64,000 nucleotides of DNA from Stieleria neptunia (GCF_007754155.1 NZ_CP037423.1:7250938-7314937), one strand, 5' to 3'. Positions 9,634 to 18,097 are shown, counted from the first letter of the stretch. The notes: generated by a model not told the origin, from the sequence alone. Numbers and translations are program-made.

Positions 9634-10086
9634 CTAGTCCTCAAAAGACGACGGAGTTGTAACAGCAACCGGGAATGCCTCCTTGTATCCCAGTGGTTGA
9701 ATAAACGGTCCGTTGCGAATTTGACCGTAGTACACACCGAATCCGTCATGGTCCAGTCGAACATCCGAGTGCCAGGTTTTGCCGCTCGCCGAATCATTCC
9801 ATGAGAAACTGACTCGGTATGCTTCAGCCTCAGCCGAGTAGCGAACGTCTTTTACCGTGGTCGTCACCGTCCCGAGTGTGGTGCTCTGCTCGAATTGCTT
9901 AGCGACTTCCTTGGGAGACAAGGGCTGCTGAGACGCAAGGCCTTGTTTCAACCGTGTGATCTGACGATTCATGATCACGGTATTCGCGGCGAGCGCGCCA
10001 ATCGCGATCCAGAGCAACAACGTCCCGATTGAAAACTGATATCGTCGGGGCGCAGGTGTTTGTGATGTGTTGGCCTCGTCGCTCAT
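9634..10086 (-). CDS. Single-pass membrane protein with planctomycete FSIGTLLL segment
   Basis: 150 residues. RYQFSIGTLLLWIAIGAL at residues 15-32 is a frequent N-terminal membrane segment in planctomycete proteins (the 'FS(L/I)xTLL' type). A short coiled stretch follows, then a soluble domain of about 90 residues with alternating strands (YRVSFSWNDSASGKTWHSDV). It is probably anchored in the inner membrane with the domain outside. The function is unknown. Half of an attC-like arm (CGACGAACC) lies just 3' of it, but no partner arm was found. Confidence 0.75.
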   Translation of the reverse strand: MSDEANTSQTPAPRRYQFSIGTLLLWIAIGALAANTVIMNRQITRLKQGLASQQPLSPKEVAKQFEQSTTLGTVTTTVKDVRYSAEAEAYRVSFSWNDSASGKTWHSDVRLDHDGFGVYYGQIRNGPFIQPLGYKEAFPVAVTTPSSFED

Positions 10087-10164
10087 GTCTTAGATCCAAT
10101 CTGTTTTCGTGGTTTCTGACTAACGATAATGATGCGCCGATGGAGGCAAAAGATCGGACCACTT

Positions 10165-10262
10165 CATCCCGAAAGGATCACCGCAAGTGGCCGAAGAACA
10201 GCGCGGCGCCACCTCCGGACCACGCCCCACTCCACTCGACTCCACGCTCCCGGACGGGGTCT
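10165..10262. repeat. Dispersed repeat, copy 2 of 3 (diverged)
   Basis: Shares CCCGAAAGGATCACCGC, GGCGCCACCTCCGGACCACG and CCGGACGGGGT with the copies at 8830 and 11782. It abuts the 3' end of the gene ending at 10275. Confidence 0.6.
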
Positions 10263-10274
10263 TGTGTCATCCCC

Positions 10275-10778
10275 TCAGCGCACACGACCGTAAACAAGAA
10301 CCATTCGCTCCAAATAGATTTCATCCGTCACCACCGAGACCTGTCGTACCAGGCAGTCATTGATCAGCCTCAAATGGTCACCAACCTTGGTGTCGCCGTC
10401 GTCGTATCGCAAGATGGACGCGTCCATTGTATTCGGCGTTGCCCAGTCCGGTACGCCTGCCGGTTCAAGGATCATTAGCCCATCACGGTCGACGACTGTC
10501 CCTGTCATGGGGACGTAAGCGTTTACCTGAACGCCGCGAACGTCGAACATTAAGGCATCGAATTCGATTACCTCCTCAGTAAACGCGTTACCTTGTATTT
10601 TCATAACCAACCCGGCCATCGGAACGGCATCAGGAATCTGTGCATCGCCATTGCCGCGGAGCCAAGCCTGAATCTTGGCCATACATGCGGTATCCTCTTC
10701 GTCACCCCACGCAATCTCATCGACGAGATAGCGATACCGTTCGAGTTGCCATTCGCCATCGATTGACGTGATCGACAT
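10275..10778 (-). CDS. Hypothetical soluble protein (possible TIGR03067-like fold)
   Basis: 167 residues from the ATG at 10778 (MSITSIDGEWQLERY). AGGA lies 8 nt upstream. A longer frame to 10823 would run into the preceding recombination site. There is no signal peptide. The opening 'IDGEWQLERY' resembles the start of the lipocalin-like TIGR03067 domain, which is common in planctomycetes and is clearer in the neighbouring gene, but the rest is not recognisable. It lies directly 3' of attC-like site 19, so it is probably a cassette gene. Confidence 0.6.
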   Translation of the reverse strand: MSITSIDGEWQLERYRYLVDEIAWGDEEDTACMAKIQAWLRGNGDAQIPDAVPMAGLVMKIQGNAFTEEVIEFDALMFDVRGVQVNAYVPMTGTVVDRDGLMILEPAGVPDWATPNTMDASILRYDDGDTKVGDHLRLINDCLVRQVSVVTDEIYLERMVLVYGRVR

Positions 10779-10810
10779 CGATCGATTCCTGGATGCACTA
10801 GAACGGAGTA

Positions 10811-10891
10811 AGGTAACGATCACGTGGTCGCCGCCAGCGACGCCCCCCTTCCAGAAAACTCAAGCCGGCTAGCGTGCATCCGCTGGCTCAG
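10811..10891 (-). other. attC-like site 19 (degenerate)
   Basis: Read on the minus strand: the left arm holds GGATGCACGC, the right arm CACGTGATC followed by the core GTTACC. GAT(G)CACG pairs with CGTGATC leaving one extrahelical G. The middle stem is poor. The stop of the 10869-11375 gene lies inside it. Confidence 0.45.
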
Positions 10892-11375
10892 AACGAGAAT
10901 TGTCGTTATCGGTTTGACGATTTAACACCAGCAAAGACAAACGCGATCCGCTCGGTGCCTCAAATTTCTTTGGTCGCTCAACGGTCGAATCGCTCGGCAA
11001 GCAGAGCCGTAGCTCCTCACCTTTCATCTCGTAGATGCAGTGGAGAATCGACCCCTTGGGTGCCTTGCCATGAGTCTCAACGGTGACCAGCCTCATTCCT
11101 TTCGGTTGATCCATCGGCTGAAGAGTGAATTGGTACGTATAGTCGGGAGTACCGAAGCCAGTCATTGTCATCAGATCGCCGGAAAATTTGATCCTCAGAT
11201 CGCTGAGTCCCTTCTTTCGCAGGACTTCACCCAACTTCCGCCCGTTCGTTTCACCGCTCGACAAGGCCCATACACCTTGCAAACGCGACTTGTCGTCTGT
11301 TGGGTCGTCGGCGCGAGCCGCGGCGCTGACCAAGCACACGATGCAGACCATGGCGAATTCGACAGCGGTTTTCAT
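10869..11375 (-). CDS. Secreted TIGR03067-domain protein
   Basis: 168 residues with a signal peptide (FAMVCIVCLVSAAARA, then DDPTDD). The domain follows the TIGR03067 pattern: DKSRLQGVWALSSGETNGR near the start, a central strand region (IKFSGDLMTMTGFGTPDYTY), and a C-terminal MKGEELRLCLPSDS...RPKKFEAPSGSRLSLLVL. These lipocalin-like domains are widespread in planctomycetes without a known ligand. GAAGAGAG precedes the start. It begins 18 nt after the crossover point of attC-like site 18, and its last codons lie in site 19, as expected for an integron cassette. Confidence 0.8.
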   Translation of the reverse strand: MKTAVEFAMVCIVCLVSAAARADDPTDDKSRLQGVWALSSGETNGRKLGEVLRKKGLSDLRIKFSGDLMTMTGFGTPDYTYQFTLQPMDQPKGMRLVTVETHGKAPKGSILHCIYEMKGEELRLCLPSDSTVERPKKFEAPSGSRLSLLVLNRQTDNDNSRSEPADAR

Positions 11376-11393
11376 TTTGAGTCTCTCTTCATT

Positions 11394-11489
11394 GCCGAAC
11401 GATAACCGTTTACCACGGCAAGGCGCACGACATTAGGGTTTCGATTGACGCCAACTCTGTGCCTGCGAAGCCGGACGTGATGGTTCTCG
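11394..11489 (-). other. attC-like site 18
   Basis: Core GTTCGGC at 11400-11394, opposite core CGAGAAC at 11489-11483. The sequence is homologous to sites 15 and 17 along its length (CGCAGGCAC, AGTYGGCGTCAA, AATGTCGT blocks). 96 bp. Confidence 0.7.
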
Positions 11490-11781
11490 CGTCCGGTTAC
11501 GAGCAAATGGGGGAAAGGATGCTACAGGCGATGTTGAGCGGGGTAACGAATTGCAATCTATCGGCGCATTGGCAAGAACGGGGATCCATCGGACGCCAGA
11601 GCGTTGCCGGCCTTCAGTCGGGCCCGCCAGAACGCTGATTAGAACGGATCCGGCCAGACAGTGCCAGTTTCTCGCGCCCAGACGCACTCGAGCTGGGTGA
11701 CGAGAGGTGGGACCGACTCCGACATGCCTCGTGCCCCAACGGGCATGCACCACCAACCCAACGCCACCATCGCAGCGTCCC

Positions 11782-11890
11782 CGGCATCCCGAAGGGATCA
11801 CAGCGAGTAGCCGGAGGTCAGCGCAGCGCCACCTCCGGTCCAACCACCAATCCTCCCCTCGACCCCGGACGGGGTCGCAGCAAATCCCGA
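11782..11890. repeat. Dispersed ~110-bp repeat, copy 3 of 3
   Basis: Nearly the same as the copy at 8830-8942 over the CATCCCGAAGGGAT, CCGGAGGTCAGCGCAGCG and GGGGTCGCAGCAAATCCC blocks. Confidence 0.75.
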
Positions 11891-12015
11891 CACCCCGCCG
11901 TGTTCAGCCTCTCGCTCAAGGGTCCCCCAAAGACCAACCGGAAAATCGGCAGCGATCACTGTCCGCAAGCCGTTTTTCCGCCCCACAGAACGCAGCAGGA
12001 AGTTAGGAAGATTTC

Positions 12016-12080
12016 GGGTAGGAAAATGGATTGTAAAAGACGACGCAAACGGGCAAACACCATGCTCTCTTTTCCTACCC
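12016..12080. repeat. GGGTAGGAAAA inverted repeat
   Basis: GGGTAGGAAAA at 12016-12026 and its exact reverse complement at 12070-12080, followed by a second TTTTCCTACC at about 12085. Confidence 0.6.
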
Positions 12081-12622
12081 AAAATTTTCCTACCTCCATC
12101 TCCAACCGGTGCATCACCCGCGGATCATCATCAGAACACCCGCCCCGATTCGCGTTGAGGAAGTTGACGAGGCTGCCAACGCAATCTCTCGCAAAGACGC
12201 GTTACACAGCGCTTGGTCACGCCGACCGATCTGCCCATCCGCAAACCATCCGCTTCGGGAGTCACTTGCACGCACTTCATCGGCGTCGCGGTGCATGCCG
12301 CGTTTTGATCTCAGTGGTGCACTTTGCACATCCCAAGACGCTCGACTCCCAAGGATCGGCGCGTCGTGCGTTCGATCGGATTCGTCTTTGAGTCAAAGAA
12401 AAACACCCTCGGACCACACGACGCGAGTGACGGGGGAGTCGAGCGCCGCCGGATCACTCGATGGGCCACAAGAGATCAAAACGCTCGTCGCACCCAAACG
12501 CTGACGACCTACGGCCAGAGGATCAAAGAAGCTGGCGTCAGCCTTACGGCCCGGAGTCTCACGCCCCCCCCGCCCCACCGTGACCGCACGTCAACCATCG
12601 AAGCGGAAAGCAATTCGATTAA

Positions 12623-12715
12623 GTTCAACGTCGGCCGTCACCGGGCACGGCGAACGACATTGTGTTTTCAATTGACGCCGACTCCGTGCCTGCGTGTGCG
12701 GGCGGATGGTTCGCG
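12623..12715 (-). other. attC-like site 17
   Basis: Core GTTGAAC (12629-12623) fits the integron consensus GTTRRRY. The opposite core is CGCGAAC (12715-12709). The inner stem GGCACGG / CCGTGCC pairs, with the CAC / GTG step next to it. 93 bp. The following cassette begins TTGAACTTAATCG, as do both IS91-like modules. Confidence 0.75.
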
Positions 12716-13303
12716 CGTCCGGCCACGACGACGGCACGTGCCATCTTCGCTCTGTGCCAATGTACTCCATCGAAATCGCCATGGAAACTTTCACTCCCCT
12801 CGCTGGACCGATTTCATTGTGGAGTCGGGATGAAGCCTGGAAGGCTGGCACAATGCTTGCCGGTGGTGTCAGCCACCGGAATCGAAAGAACGGATTTGCT
12901 GAGGCCTGGAAGGCCGGCACAATGGGTCTCCCGGTCCACCCGAAGCCCGGGCATTGTGTCGGCCCGCTGGGCCTTGAGCATTCCTTTGAATCCACCCCCG
13001 GTGGCTGACGCCACCGGCAGACACTCTACCGGCCCTTCGGGCCTGAAAGCCGTCCTCGTACTCAGCACCGCGGTACTCGTACTCCAACTCGATTCGACGG
13101 GCGTCGGTTTGTCTTCTTCGACCGAGTCGACCGCGCACCTTTCGAACGATGACATCAAATGCGAATCCCAGGAGATCGAGGTTCGACGAAATCCGGTGGG
13201 CGTCCTTCGGGCCACGGTCAAACGACGGCGATTCAATTGCCACAAAAAACGCGAGAAGACACAAAAAAAGAAATGGCCGCTGTCGTCGGGCGTCGGCTAG
13301 CAG
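12716..13303 (-). repeat. Repeat cassette A (ORF-poor)
   Basis: Body between attC-like sites 16 and 17. It is about 90% alike to 13970-14569 by eye over the block from CTCGTACTCAGCACCGCGG to GGAAGGCTGGCACAATGC. The other end matches the tandem cassettes at 27.5-30.6 kb (CACAAAAAACGCGAGAAGAC, ACATCAAATGCGAATCCCAG). It contains a ~300-bp insert rich in palindromes (GGTGGCTGACGCCACCGG) that the tandem copies lack. Confidence 0.75.
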
Positions 13304-13393
13304 CGTGATCGGGACCAATCACCAAGGACCGAGAGATGAGTTTCGATTGTCAAAACGCGACGCCCGGTCCATCGGTGCATCGGATGGTTCGCT
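13304..13393 (-). other. attC-like site 16
   Basis: Left arm GCGAACC, then CCGAT(G)CACCGATGGACCG. Right arm CGGTCCTTGGTGATTGG. The arms pair with an extrahelical G. The right core reads GATCACG instead of GTT..., one substitution from the GTTCACG of the tandem cassettes. The last 25 codons of the gene at 13319-13867 lie in it. Confidence 0.75.
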
Positions 13394-13867
13394 GGCTTTT
13401 CGAGGTAGCTGAAACAAGACGTTCACGTGCTTCGGAAACATCACGACAAAAGGGTATGCGAAAGTACAAAACAATGTGACGCCGAACAAGGCCACGAACC
13501 ACGGCGATGGCGTCGGGTAGTCCGTTGCACCAATACGCCACGACACGTTGAAACGTCCAAATACCCAAAGCACTGGAATCAGAATCGCGGCAGCCATGTA
13601 AAGCGGCGAAACAATCAAGATACCATATCGAAAAAATCGGACGCGGAAATAGACGCCAGCGGCAACGGCGAGCCAATAAATCGGCTCAACGCTAAAGGTG
13701 TAGTCGCGCTGAACTACTGCGTGAACGACCAAAAACGTTGTGTGCAAACCGAATACGCCGACAAACCAACGCGTGCATGCAATGTCAGGTCGAAACGGGC
13801 TGAGTACAGAAAACCTCCGCGAGGCTTCAGAAATTGGCAGAACGGCTTCGTATGGATTTAGATTCAC
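13319..13867 (-). CDS. Four-helix membrane protein with NPYEAV N-terminus (cassette gene)
   Basis: 182 residues, GTG start 10 nt after the crossover point of attC-like site 15. It begins MNLNPYEAVLPIS, the planctomycete NPYxx motif. Four membrane segments follow: WFVGVFGLHTTFLVVHAVV, IYWLAVAAGVYFRV, YGILIVSPLYMAAAILIPVL and WFVALFGVTLFCTFAYPFVV. The C-terminal tail (SEPSDAPMDRASRFDN) is translated from attC-like site 16. It matches the tail of the otherwise unrelated protein at 14585-15337. The function is unknown. Confidence 0.8.
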   Translation of the reverse strand: MNLNPYEAVLPISEASRRFSVLSPFRPDIACTRWFVGVFGLHTTFLVVHAVVQRDYTFSVEPIYWLAVAAGVYFRVRFFRYGILIVSPLYMAAAILIPVLWVFGRFNVSWRIGATDYPTPSPWFVALFGVTLFCTFAYPFVVMFPKHVNVLFQLPRKASEPSDAPMDRASRFDNRNSSLGPW

Positions 13868-13873
13868 TTGTCC

Positions 13874-13969
13874 AGCGAACGTCTACCGCGCTACCGCGGC
13901 ATGGCGAACGACATTGAGTTTTCAGTTGACGCCGACTCCGTGCCTGCGTGTGCGAGCGGATGGTTCTCG
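13874..13969 (-). other. attC-like site 15
   Basis: Core GTTCGCT at 13880-13874, opposite core CGAGAAC at 13969-13963. Same lineage as sites 17 and 18 (CGCAGGCACGGAGTCGGCG block). 96 bp. Confidence 0.75.
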
Positions 13970-14569
13970 CATCCGGCCACGACGACAGTCCGAGCCATCG
14001 CCGCTGACGGCCAATGTACTCGATCGGAATCGCCGTGGGGAATTTCACTCCCCTTGCTGTACCGATTTCATTTTGGAGTCGGGATGAAGCCTGGAAGGCT
14101 GGCACAATGCTTGCCGGTGGTGTCAGCCACCGGAATCGAAAGAACGGATTTGCTGAGGCCTGGAAGGCCGGCACAATGGGTCTCCCGGTCCACCCGAAGC
14201 CCGGGCATTGTGTCTGCCCGCTGGGCCTTGAGCATTCCTTTGAATCCACCCCCGGTGGCTGACGCCACCGGCAGACACTCTACCGGCCCTCCGGGCCTGA
14301 AAGCCGTCCTCGTACTCAGCACCGCGGTACTCGTACTCCTACTCGATTCGACGGGCGTCGGTTTGTCTTCTTCGACCGAGTCGACCGCGCACCGATCGAA
14401 CCGTGACATCAAATGCGAAACCCAGGAAACGGAGGTTCGACGAATTCCGGTGGGCCGAGTTCAGCCACAACGTCCAGCAGCGTGGGCGACCGGCATCGGT
14501 TTGTTTGCCATCCGTGTCGAGTAGGAGTACGAGTACCGGCTGACGCCTGAGTACGAGTACGACTTTTTC
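13970..14569 (-). repeat. Repeat cassette B (ORF-poor)
   Basis: Second copy of cassette A, with the same palindromic insert. Its upstream end instead carries GAGTACGAGTACCGGCTGACG, shared with 29549-29600 in the tandem array. It is therefore a mosaic of both. Confidence 0.75.
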
Positions 14570-14658
14570 GCGAGACGGCACCGATCACCGAGGACCGGCA
14601 ATGTGGTCTCCATTGTCAAAACGCAACGCCCGGTCCTTCGGTGAATCGGATGGTCCTG
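14570..14658 (-). other. attC-like site 14 (degenerate core)
   Basis: Left arm CCGAT(T)CACCGAAGGACCG pairs with CGGTCCTCGGTGATCGG, with an extrahelical T in the usual place. The right core has decayed to GTCTCGC. It contains the last 25 codons of the gene at 14585-15337. Confidence 0.65.
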
Positions 14659-15337
14659 CCTTGCCCTGACTCCGATTGACGTAGTACTCGGCTTTGTCGT
14701 AGTTGTGTCCAATCTTCCAATATGCCCAAGCCAAATGTAACTTTACAGTCTGATCCTGTTCCTCGTCAAATGTTTGCTTCATCAGTGTGACCGTGTGGCG
14801 ATCGTAAAGCGTGTTCCCCAGAATCAGTGCGACTGCCGCGCGTACGTCTGCATCGCTGTCACGTATCAATTGACGGACGCGGTTCACTCCTACAGCTTGA
14901 AAGTGCACACGCGAGGAAACGCTGTCCGTGTCCAAGTTTCCAGATCCCGAAACGGCCTGTAGGTACAAGGCCAGTAGCCGAGCAGCGGAGAGACGTGTTG
15001 CTAAATCCGTAGAGTCAAGTAACCCAATCGTTTGGTTCAGCGTCGCGATGTCGGGTTGGCGCAATGTTGGACTCCCCATTCCCTGTGACGAAACGACTTT
15101 GTTACCACTGAATGCCAATTTTCCAGAGAGTTCCGATTCGTATGTGTCCGTATCACCACCAAGGTAGCTCGCTGGGCTCCAGTACGAATGCTTCTCGACG
15201 TAGTAGCTAATCGGATGATTCTCGTCTTCAATTCTCGCTAGCAAGCGTTCACGGTCTACGATCCACGCTGCAGTGATAGATGCGGCGAGTATCAAGAGCA
15301 AAAGAGTAACAATGCGAAATCGGAAGAATCGACGCAT
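14585..15337 (-). CDS. Single-pass membrane protein with HEAT-like repeats (cassette gene)
   Basis: 250 residues from the ATG at 15337 (MRRFFRFRIVTLLLLILAAS). The longer frame to 15415 only translates the recombination site. One N-terminal membrane segment is followed by an extracytoplasmic part. Residues ~125-240 carry three helix pairs of HEAT type: LLDSTDLATRLSAARLLALY, VRQLIRDSDADVRAAVALIL and QTVKLHLAWAYWKIG. The C-terminal SDSPKDRALRFDN is read from attC-like site 14. The start lies about 25 nt after the crossover of site 13. The function is unknown; protein-protein contact is likely. Confidence 0.75.
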   Translation of the reverse strand: MRRFFRFRIVTLLLLILAASITAAWIVDRERLLARIEDENHPISYYVEKHSYWSPASYLGGDTDTYESELSGKLAFSGNKVVSSQGMGSPTLRQPDIATLNQTIGLLDSTDLATRLSAARLLALYLQAVSGSGNLDTDSVSSRVHFQAVGVNRVRQLIRDSDADVRAAVALILGNTLYDRHTVTLMKQTFDEEQDQTVKLHLAWAYWKIGHNYDKAEYYVNRSQGKAGPSDSPKDRALRFDNGDHIAGPR

Positions 15338-15356
15338 CGGTTGGCCAACATCTTTG

Positions 15357-15447
15357 GCAGAACGGCGGTGGTCACCGCGTCGGCGCGATGGACCTGAACT
15401 CAAAAACAAACTCAACTCGCCGACTGCGGTGCACCACTTGGTTCACG
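15357..15447 (-). other. attC-like site 13
   Basis: Core GTTCTGC at 15363-15357, opposite core CGTGAAC at 15447-15441. Left arm GGT(G)CACCGC(A)GTCGGCG pairs with CGCCGACGCGGTGACC, leaving two extrahelical bases. 91 bp, same type as sites 1-6. Confidence 0.85.
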
Positions 15448-15674
15448 CGTCCGGCCACGACGACAGCCCGAGCCATCGCCGCTCTTTGTCAATGTACTCG
15501 ATCGGAATCGCCGCGGGAAATCCAGCACCCCAATCAGCGGTCGGCATTTCAGGCGTCGGTTTGTCTTGGATCGTACTCGTACTCAGCATTGCGGTACTCG
15601 TGCTCGTACTCGATCGACAGGCGTCGGTTTGCCTTCGCCGGCCGAGTCGACCGCACACCTATCGAACCGTGACA

Positions 15675-17448
15675 GGGTGCATTCCCATTTAGTTGACGCA
15701 AAAATCACGTTAATCGTCGGCCGAAAGGAGTTGTTGGTCAGTGGCTTCAACTTTGCAGCTCATTGGACGAGGCTCCCAGTGCCAACTGTCGCTTGCCTGG
15801 GTGCGACGGAATTCGGCCAGCTCGCCGATTGATTCATCCCAACGATTAGGAATCAGATGAGCGCGAACTTGAAGCATCTGCTCCGCGTTTTCGCTTTTCC
15901 AAAACATTGCATTGCTCTTTAGACGCAAATTGATCACGCGGCGAATGCTGCTTTCGATCGCCCCGCTACCACAAGGGATTCCGCTGCGACGATAGGCAGG
16001 GTAACTCAACCGACCCGCTTCACCATGTCGGCAAAGGTAATGGATTTCTGTTTCCAGTTCTGTGGCCGATTTTCCGACGCGTTCTAGGCCGGCGAGCTCA
16101 TCAACCACTCGCCGCCATTGACCGTTTCGCAGCAGCGTTCGGTACTGACGATAAAGCCCCTGGCGGACGTCTGCGTCGAGCCCAAGCGAAGCAAGCGCTT
16201 TGGAAACGTGATGCACCGCATGGCAGCAGTCCAAGACCTGATGCGTGACGACGCTCGTGAGTCCCGCATATTGAATGATGCGATCAATACGATCCCAAAT
16301 CCAGGGGGCGCCATCGGCGACGAACGTCACGCTATGTGCCTCCGCGGCTCCGAGCCGATGCAGATGCATCGCAACCAATTCGGCGATCGCGTCGGGCCCA
16401 GTCAGGGTGCCATCGATCGTCGCTTCATGCTCCTTCACCATCCGCCCCTGCTCGTCGTGAACAAAAATCGTCATCAGTTTAGGCTCCCGCCAGTCCGCTT
16501 CAAACGAGCGTGCAGGTTTCTTTGCCGAGCGTCCGGGCGAGTCAGCTTGCCCCTGAGCGACATCATCGCTTGACGCATTGGAAGTCGATGCAGGTAGCAT
16601 TTTGCCGCGTATTTTCATTCTTCCGCCATCAATTTGCACCGACACTCGTTTCCCGGCCAATTCACCGGTGCTCGCCAACTTGCCCTGCCGAAACAGTTTG
16701 AGCCGATGCCGTCGTAGGCGCAATAAGCCGTCGCCAGATTGATAGGCGATCCGTTTGACCGCCTTGATATCAAGTGTGATACCATCGCGAACCAGTTCTC
16801 GGTGAGCCACTTCGATCGAAGGACACAATGCCACTTGGCGTGCCACGCGACTCTCCAGCGCGGGCGAGACGCCTTTGCCGAACCCGAATTGAGCAAGCGA
16901 AACATGCAAGCCGACGCGGGGCGAATCGTCTCGACCAAGCAACTTTTTCTTAGGGGCACAGTAGAGCGCTGTGGCCCAGAACAGCATGCCGCCGAGCAAT
17001 CGAACGGCGACCCTAGTCTCGCGCCCTTTCTGAAGCGGTCTTGAGAAGTTGACCCGACTCGATTGGCATGCTTTTTCAAAACCTTTTTCGATCATGGTCG
17101 CGGAGATCAGCCCGGCGACGACCATGTCCGCACCGCGGGCAAAGGCATCATGGATGGTTCTTTCCAGCGTTGCGAGTTGCTCGGGATGATCTGAGATCCG
17201 TTGTTTCCAGAGCGTAACTTTGGGAACCAACTGAGCGTAAAAGAGCGCGAGCATTTCTTCAGCCGACTCAATCCGCTCACCATTCTCTTGCCCCATGTCT
17301 AGTCCTTGCATTGTCGTCGGCATCCTTGCTAGGCGAGTGGAAAATCATCCTTGAATCGCCCAAGATACCGTCAACACCGGATCCAGAAACAGCAGCCAAG
17401 CCCCCGACGGGTTGCTAGCAAAAACGTCAACTAAATGGGAATGCACCC
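15675..17448 (-). mobile_element. ISKra4-like insertion sequence, complete
   Basis: 1774 bp with perfect 24-bp terminal inverted repeats (15675-15698 and 17425-17448, starting GGGTGCATTCCC). It is flanked by an 8-bp direct duplication CCGTGACA (15667-15674 and 17449-17456). Removing the element and one duplication restores the repeat cassette sequence exactly, so this is a recent, intact insertion. Confidence 0.9.
15710..17323 (-). CDS. ISKra4-like transposase
   Basis: 537 residues, filling the element between the terminal repeats. The N-terminal half is helical with a basic region. VSVQIDGGRMKIRG near residue 230 and VTFVADGAPWIWDRI near 350 supply likely acidic catalytic residues. The C-terminal GIPCGSGAIESSIRRVINLR is the conserved signature with the last acidic residue in ISKra4/UPF0236-type transposases. 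The frame is intact with no internal stop, so the element may still be active. Family assignment rests on motif memory; an ISLre2-like assignment is the main alternative. Confidence 0.85.
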   Translation of the reverse strand: MPTTMQGLDMGQENGERIESAEEMLALFYAQLVPKVTLWKQRISDHPEQLATLERTIHDAFARGADMVVAGLISATMIEKGFEKACQSSRVNFSRPLQKGRETRVAVRLLGGMLFWATALYCAPKKKLLGRDDSPRVGLHVSLAQFGFGKGVSPALESRVARQVALCPSIEVAHRELVRDGITLDIKAVKRIAYQSGDGLLRLRRHRLKLFRQGKLASTGELAGKRVSVQIDGGRMKIRGKMLPASTSNASSDDVAQGQADSPGRSAKKPARSFEADWREPKLMTIFVHDEQGRMVKEHEATIDGTLTGPDAIAELVAMHLHRLGAAEAHSVTFVADGAPWIWDRIDRIIQYAGLTSVVTHQVLDCCHAVHHVSKALASLGLDADVRQGLYRQYRTLLRNGQWRRVVDELAGLERVGKSATELETEIHYLCRHGEAGRLSYPAYRRSGIPCGSGAIESSIRRVINLRLKSNAMFWKSENAEQMLQVRAHLIPNRWDESIGELAEFRRTQASDSWHWEPRPMSCKVEATDQQLLSADD

Positions 17449-17606
17449 CCGTGACATCAAATGCGAATCTCAGGAAACGGAGGTTCGATGACATCCGGTG
17501 GGCGTCCTCCGGGTCACGGTCCAACGACGGCGAATCAATTGCCACAAAAGAACGCGAGAAGACGCAAAAGAAGAAGTGGACGCTGTCGTCAGGCGTCGGT
17601 TAGCAG

Positions 17607-17697
17607 CGTGAACGGCAGCGGTAACGGGGCCGCCGCCAAAAAACTATGATTTCAAAACTCACGTCTTCGGCGGCTCCCGTTCACCGCATTGTTATTT
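17607..17697 (-). other. attC-like site 12
   Basis: Left core AAATAAC, right core GTTCACG. Left arm GCGGT(G)AACGGG(A)GCCGCCG pairs perfectly with CGGCGGCCCCGTTACCGC apart from two extrahelical bases. 91 bp. This is one of the clearest sites. Confidence 0.88.
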
Positions 17698-17791
17698 GGC
17701 TTTCACGAATGACGTTGAATTGCGAGGGTTCGAATCCGCGCCTGACGGTGCAATTGCCGCCGCTGCGTGATGCAGGAATTGGTTTTCGGTT

Positions 17792-18085
17792 TCACGCCTG
17801 TCTGCGCCACACCGGATTGAAATCAGGGGGCGTTTGAGGCACATCTTCGAAAAGCCTTGGCTCGTCGATCTTCCACCAGTATTCTTTGTATTCAGTTGGC
17901 TGATGCGAATCGTAGATCTTCGTGACGCCGAGCAATTCAGTGAACGAATTGGCAGCGAAATCCCAGCCGTCACGTTCGCAGCAGCAGAGTTCCGTTTCGG
18001 GATTGTACCAGCATCGGTAGCCTTCGCGTTGGAGCAAGACCAGCGAGGTGTTTTCGGTATTGGAGTAGGCTGAAAGTGCTGGCAC
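17792..18085 (-). CDS. Small Trp/Cys-rich hypothetical protein (cassette gene)
   Basis: 97 residues if the GTG at 18085 is the start; the frame is open to 18166. Codons are GC-rich in third position, as in real genes here. The protein is acidic and aromatic: EGYRCWYNPETELCCCERDG, then YKEYWWKIDEPRLFEDV. It has no signal peptide or membrane segment. It occupies the cassette between attC-like sites 11 and 12 and begins about 15 nt after the crossover point. I do not recognise the family. The CxCC cluster could bind metal, or it could be a small immunity-type protein, but neither is supported beyond composition. Confidence 0.55.
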   Translation of the reverse strand: MPALSAYSNTENTSLVLLQREGYRCWYNPETELCCCERDGWDFAANSFTELLGVTKIYDSHQPTEYKEYWWKIDEPRLFEDVPQTPPDFNPVWRRQA

Positions 18086-18097
18086 GGCCCTTTTGCC

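Larger units (their letters stand above)
11490..12622. other. Gene-free stretch of the array
   Basis: No frame here has convincing protein composition. Short minus-strand frames (12393-12578 and 12114-12329) show no known motif. It holds repeat copy 3 (11782-11890), a GGTAGGAAAA palindrome, and near 12530 a GGCCGTAAGGCTGACGCCAG element. It may be one or more decayed cassettes. Confidence 0.5.
15448..17606 (-). repeat. Repeat cassette C, split by an insertion sequence
   Basis: 15448-15674 joined to 17457-17606 reconstitutes one unit of the 27.5-30.6 kb tandem family, with all blocks in order (CCAATGTACTCGATCGG-type block, TACTCGTACTC runs, ACATCAAATGCGAA, GAACGCGAGAAGACGCAAAA). A 71-codon minus-strand frame (15658-15443) ends with its TGA inside the CGTGAAC core of site 13. 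Confidence 0.8.

Noticed and set aside
10118..10200. Possible twentieth attC starting at GTTAGTC (minus strand)
   Set aside because: No partner core or complementary arm could be found within 140 bp; the region is overwritten by a dispersed repeat.
12109..12504. 131-codon plus-strand frame in the gene-free part of the array
   Set aside because: Opposite in direction to all genes of the array, no recognisable motif, and composition like translated noncoding DNA.
17718..17745. tRNA T-arm-like string GGGTTCGAATCC
   Set aside because: The flanking bases do not form a T stem, acceptor stem or anticodon arm on either strand. It lies between a cassette gene and an attC-like site.
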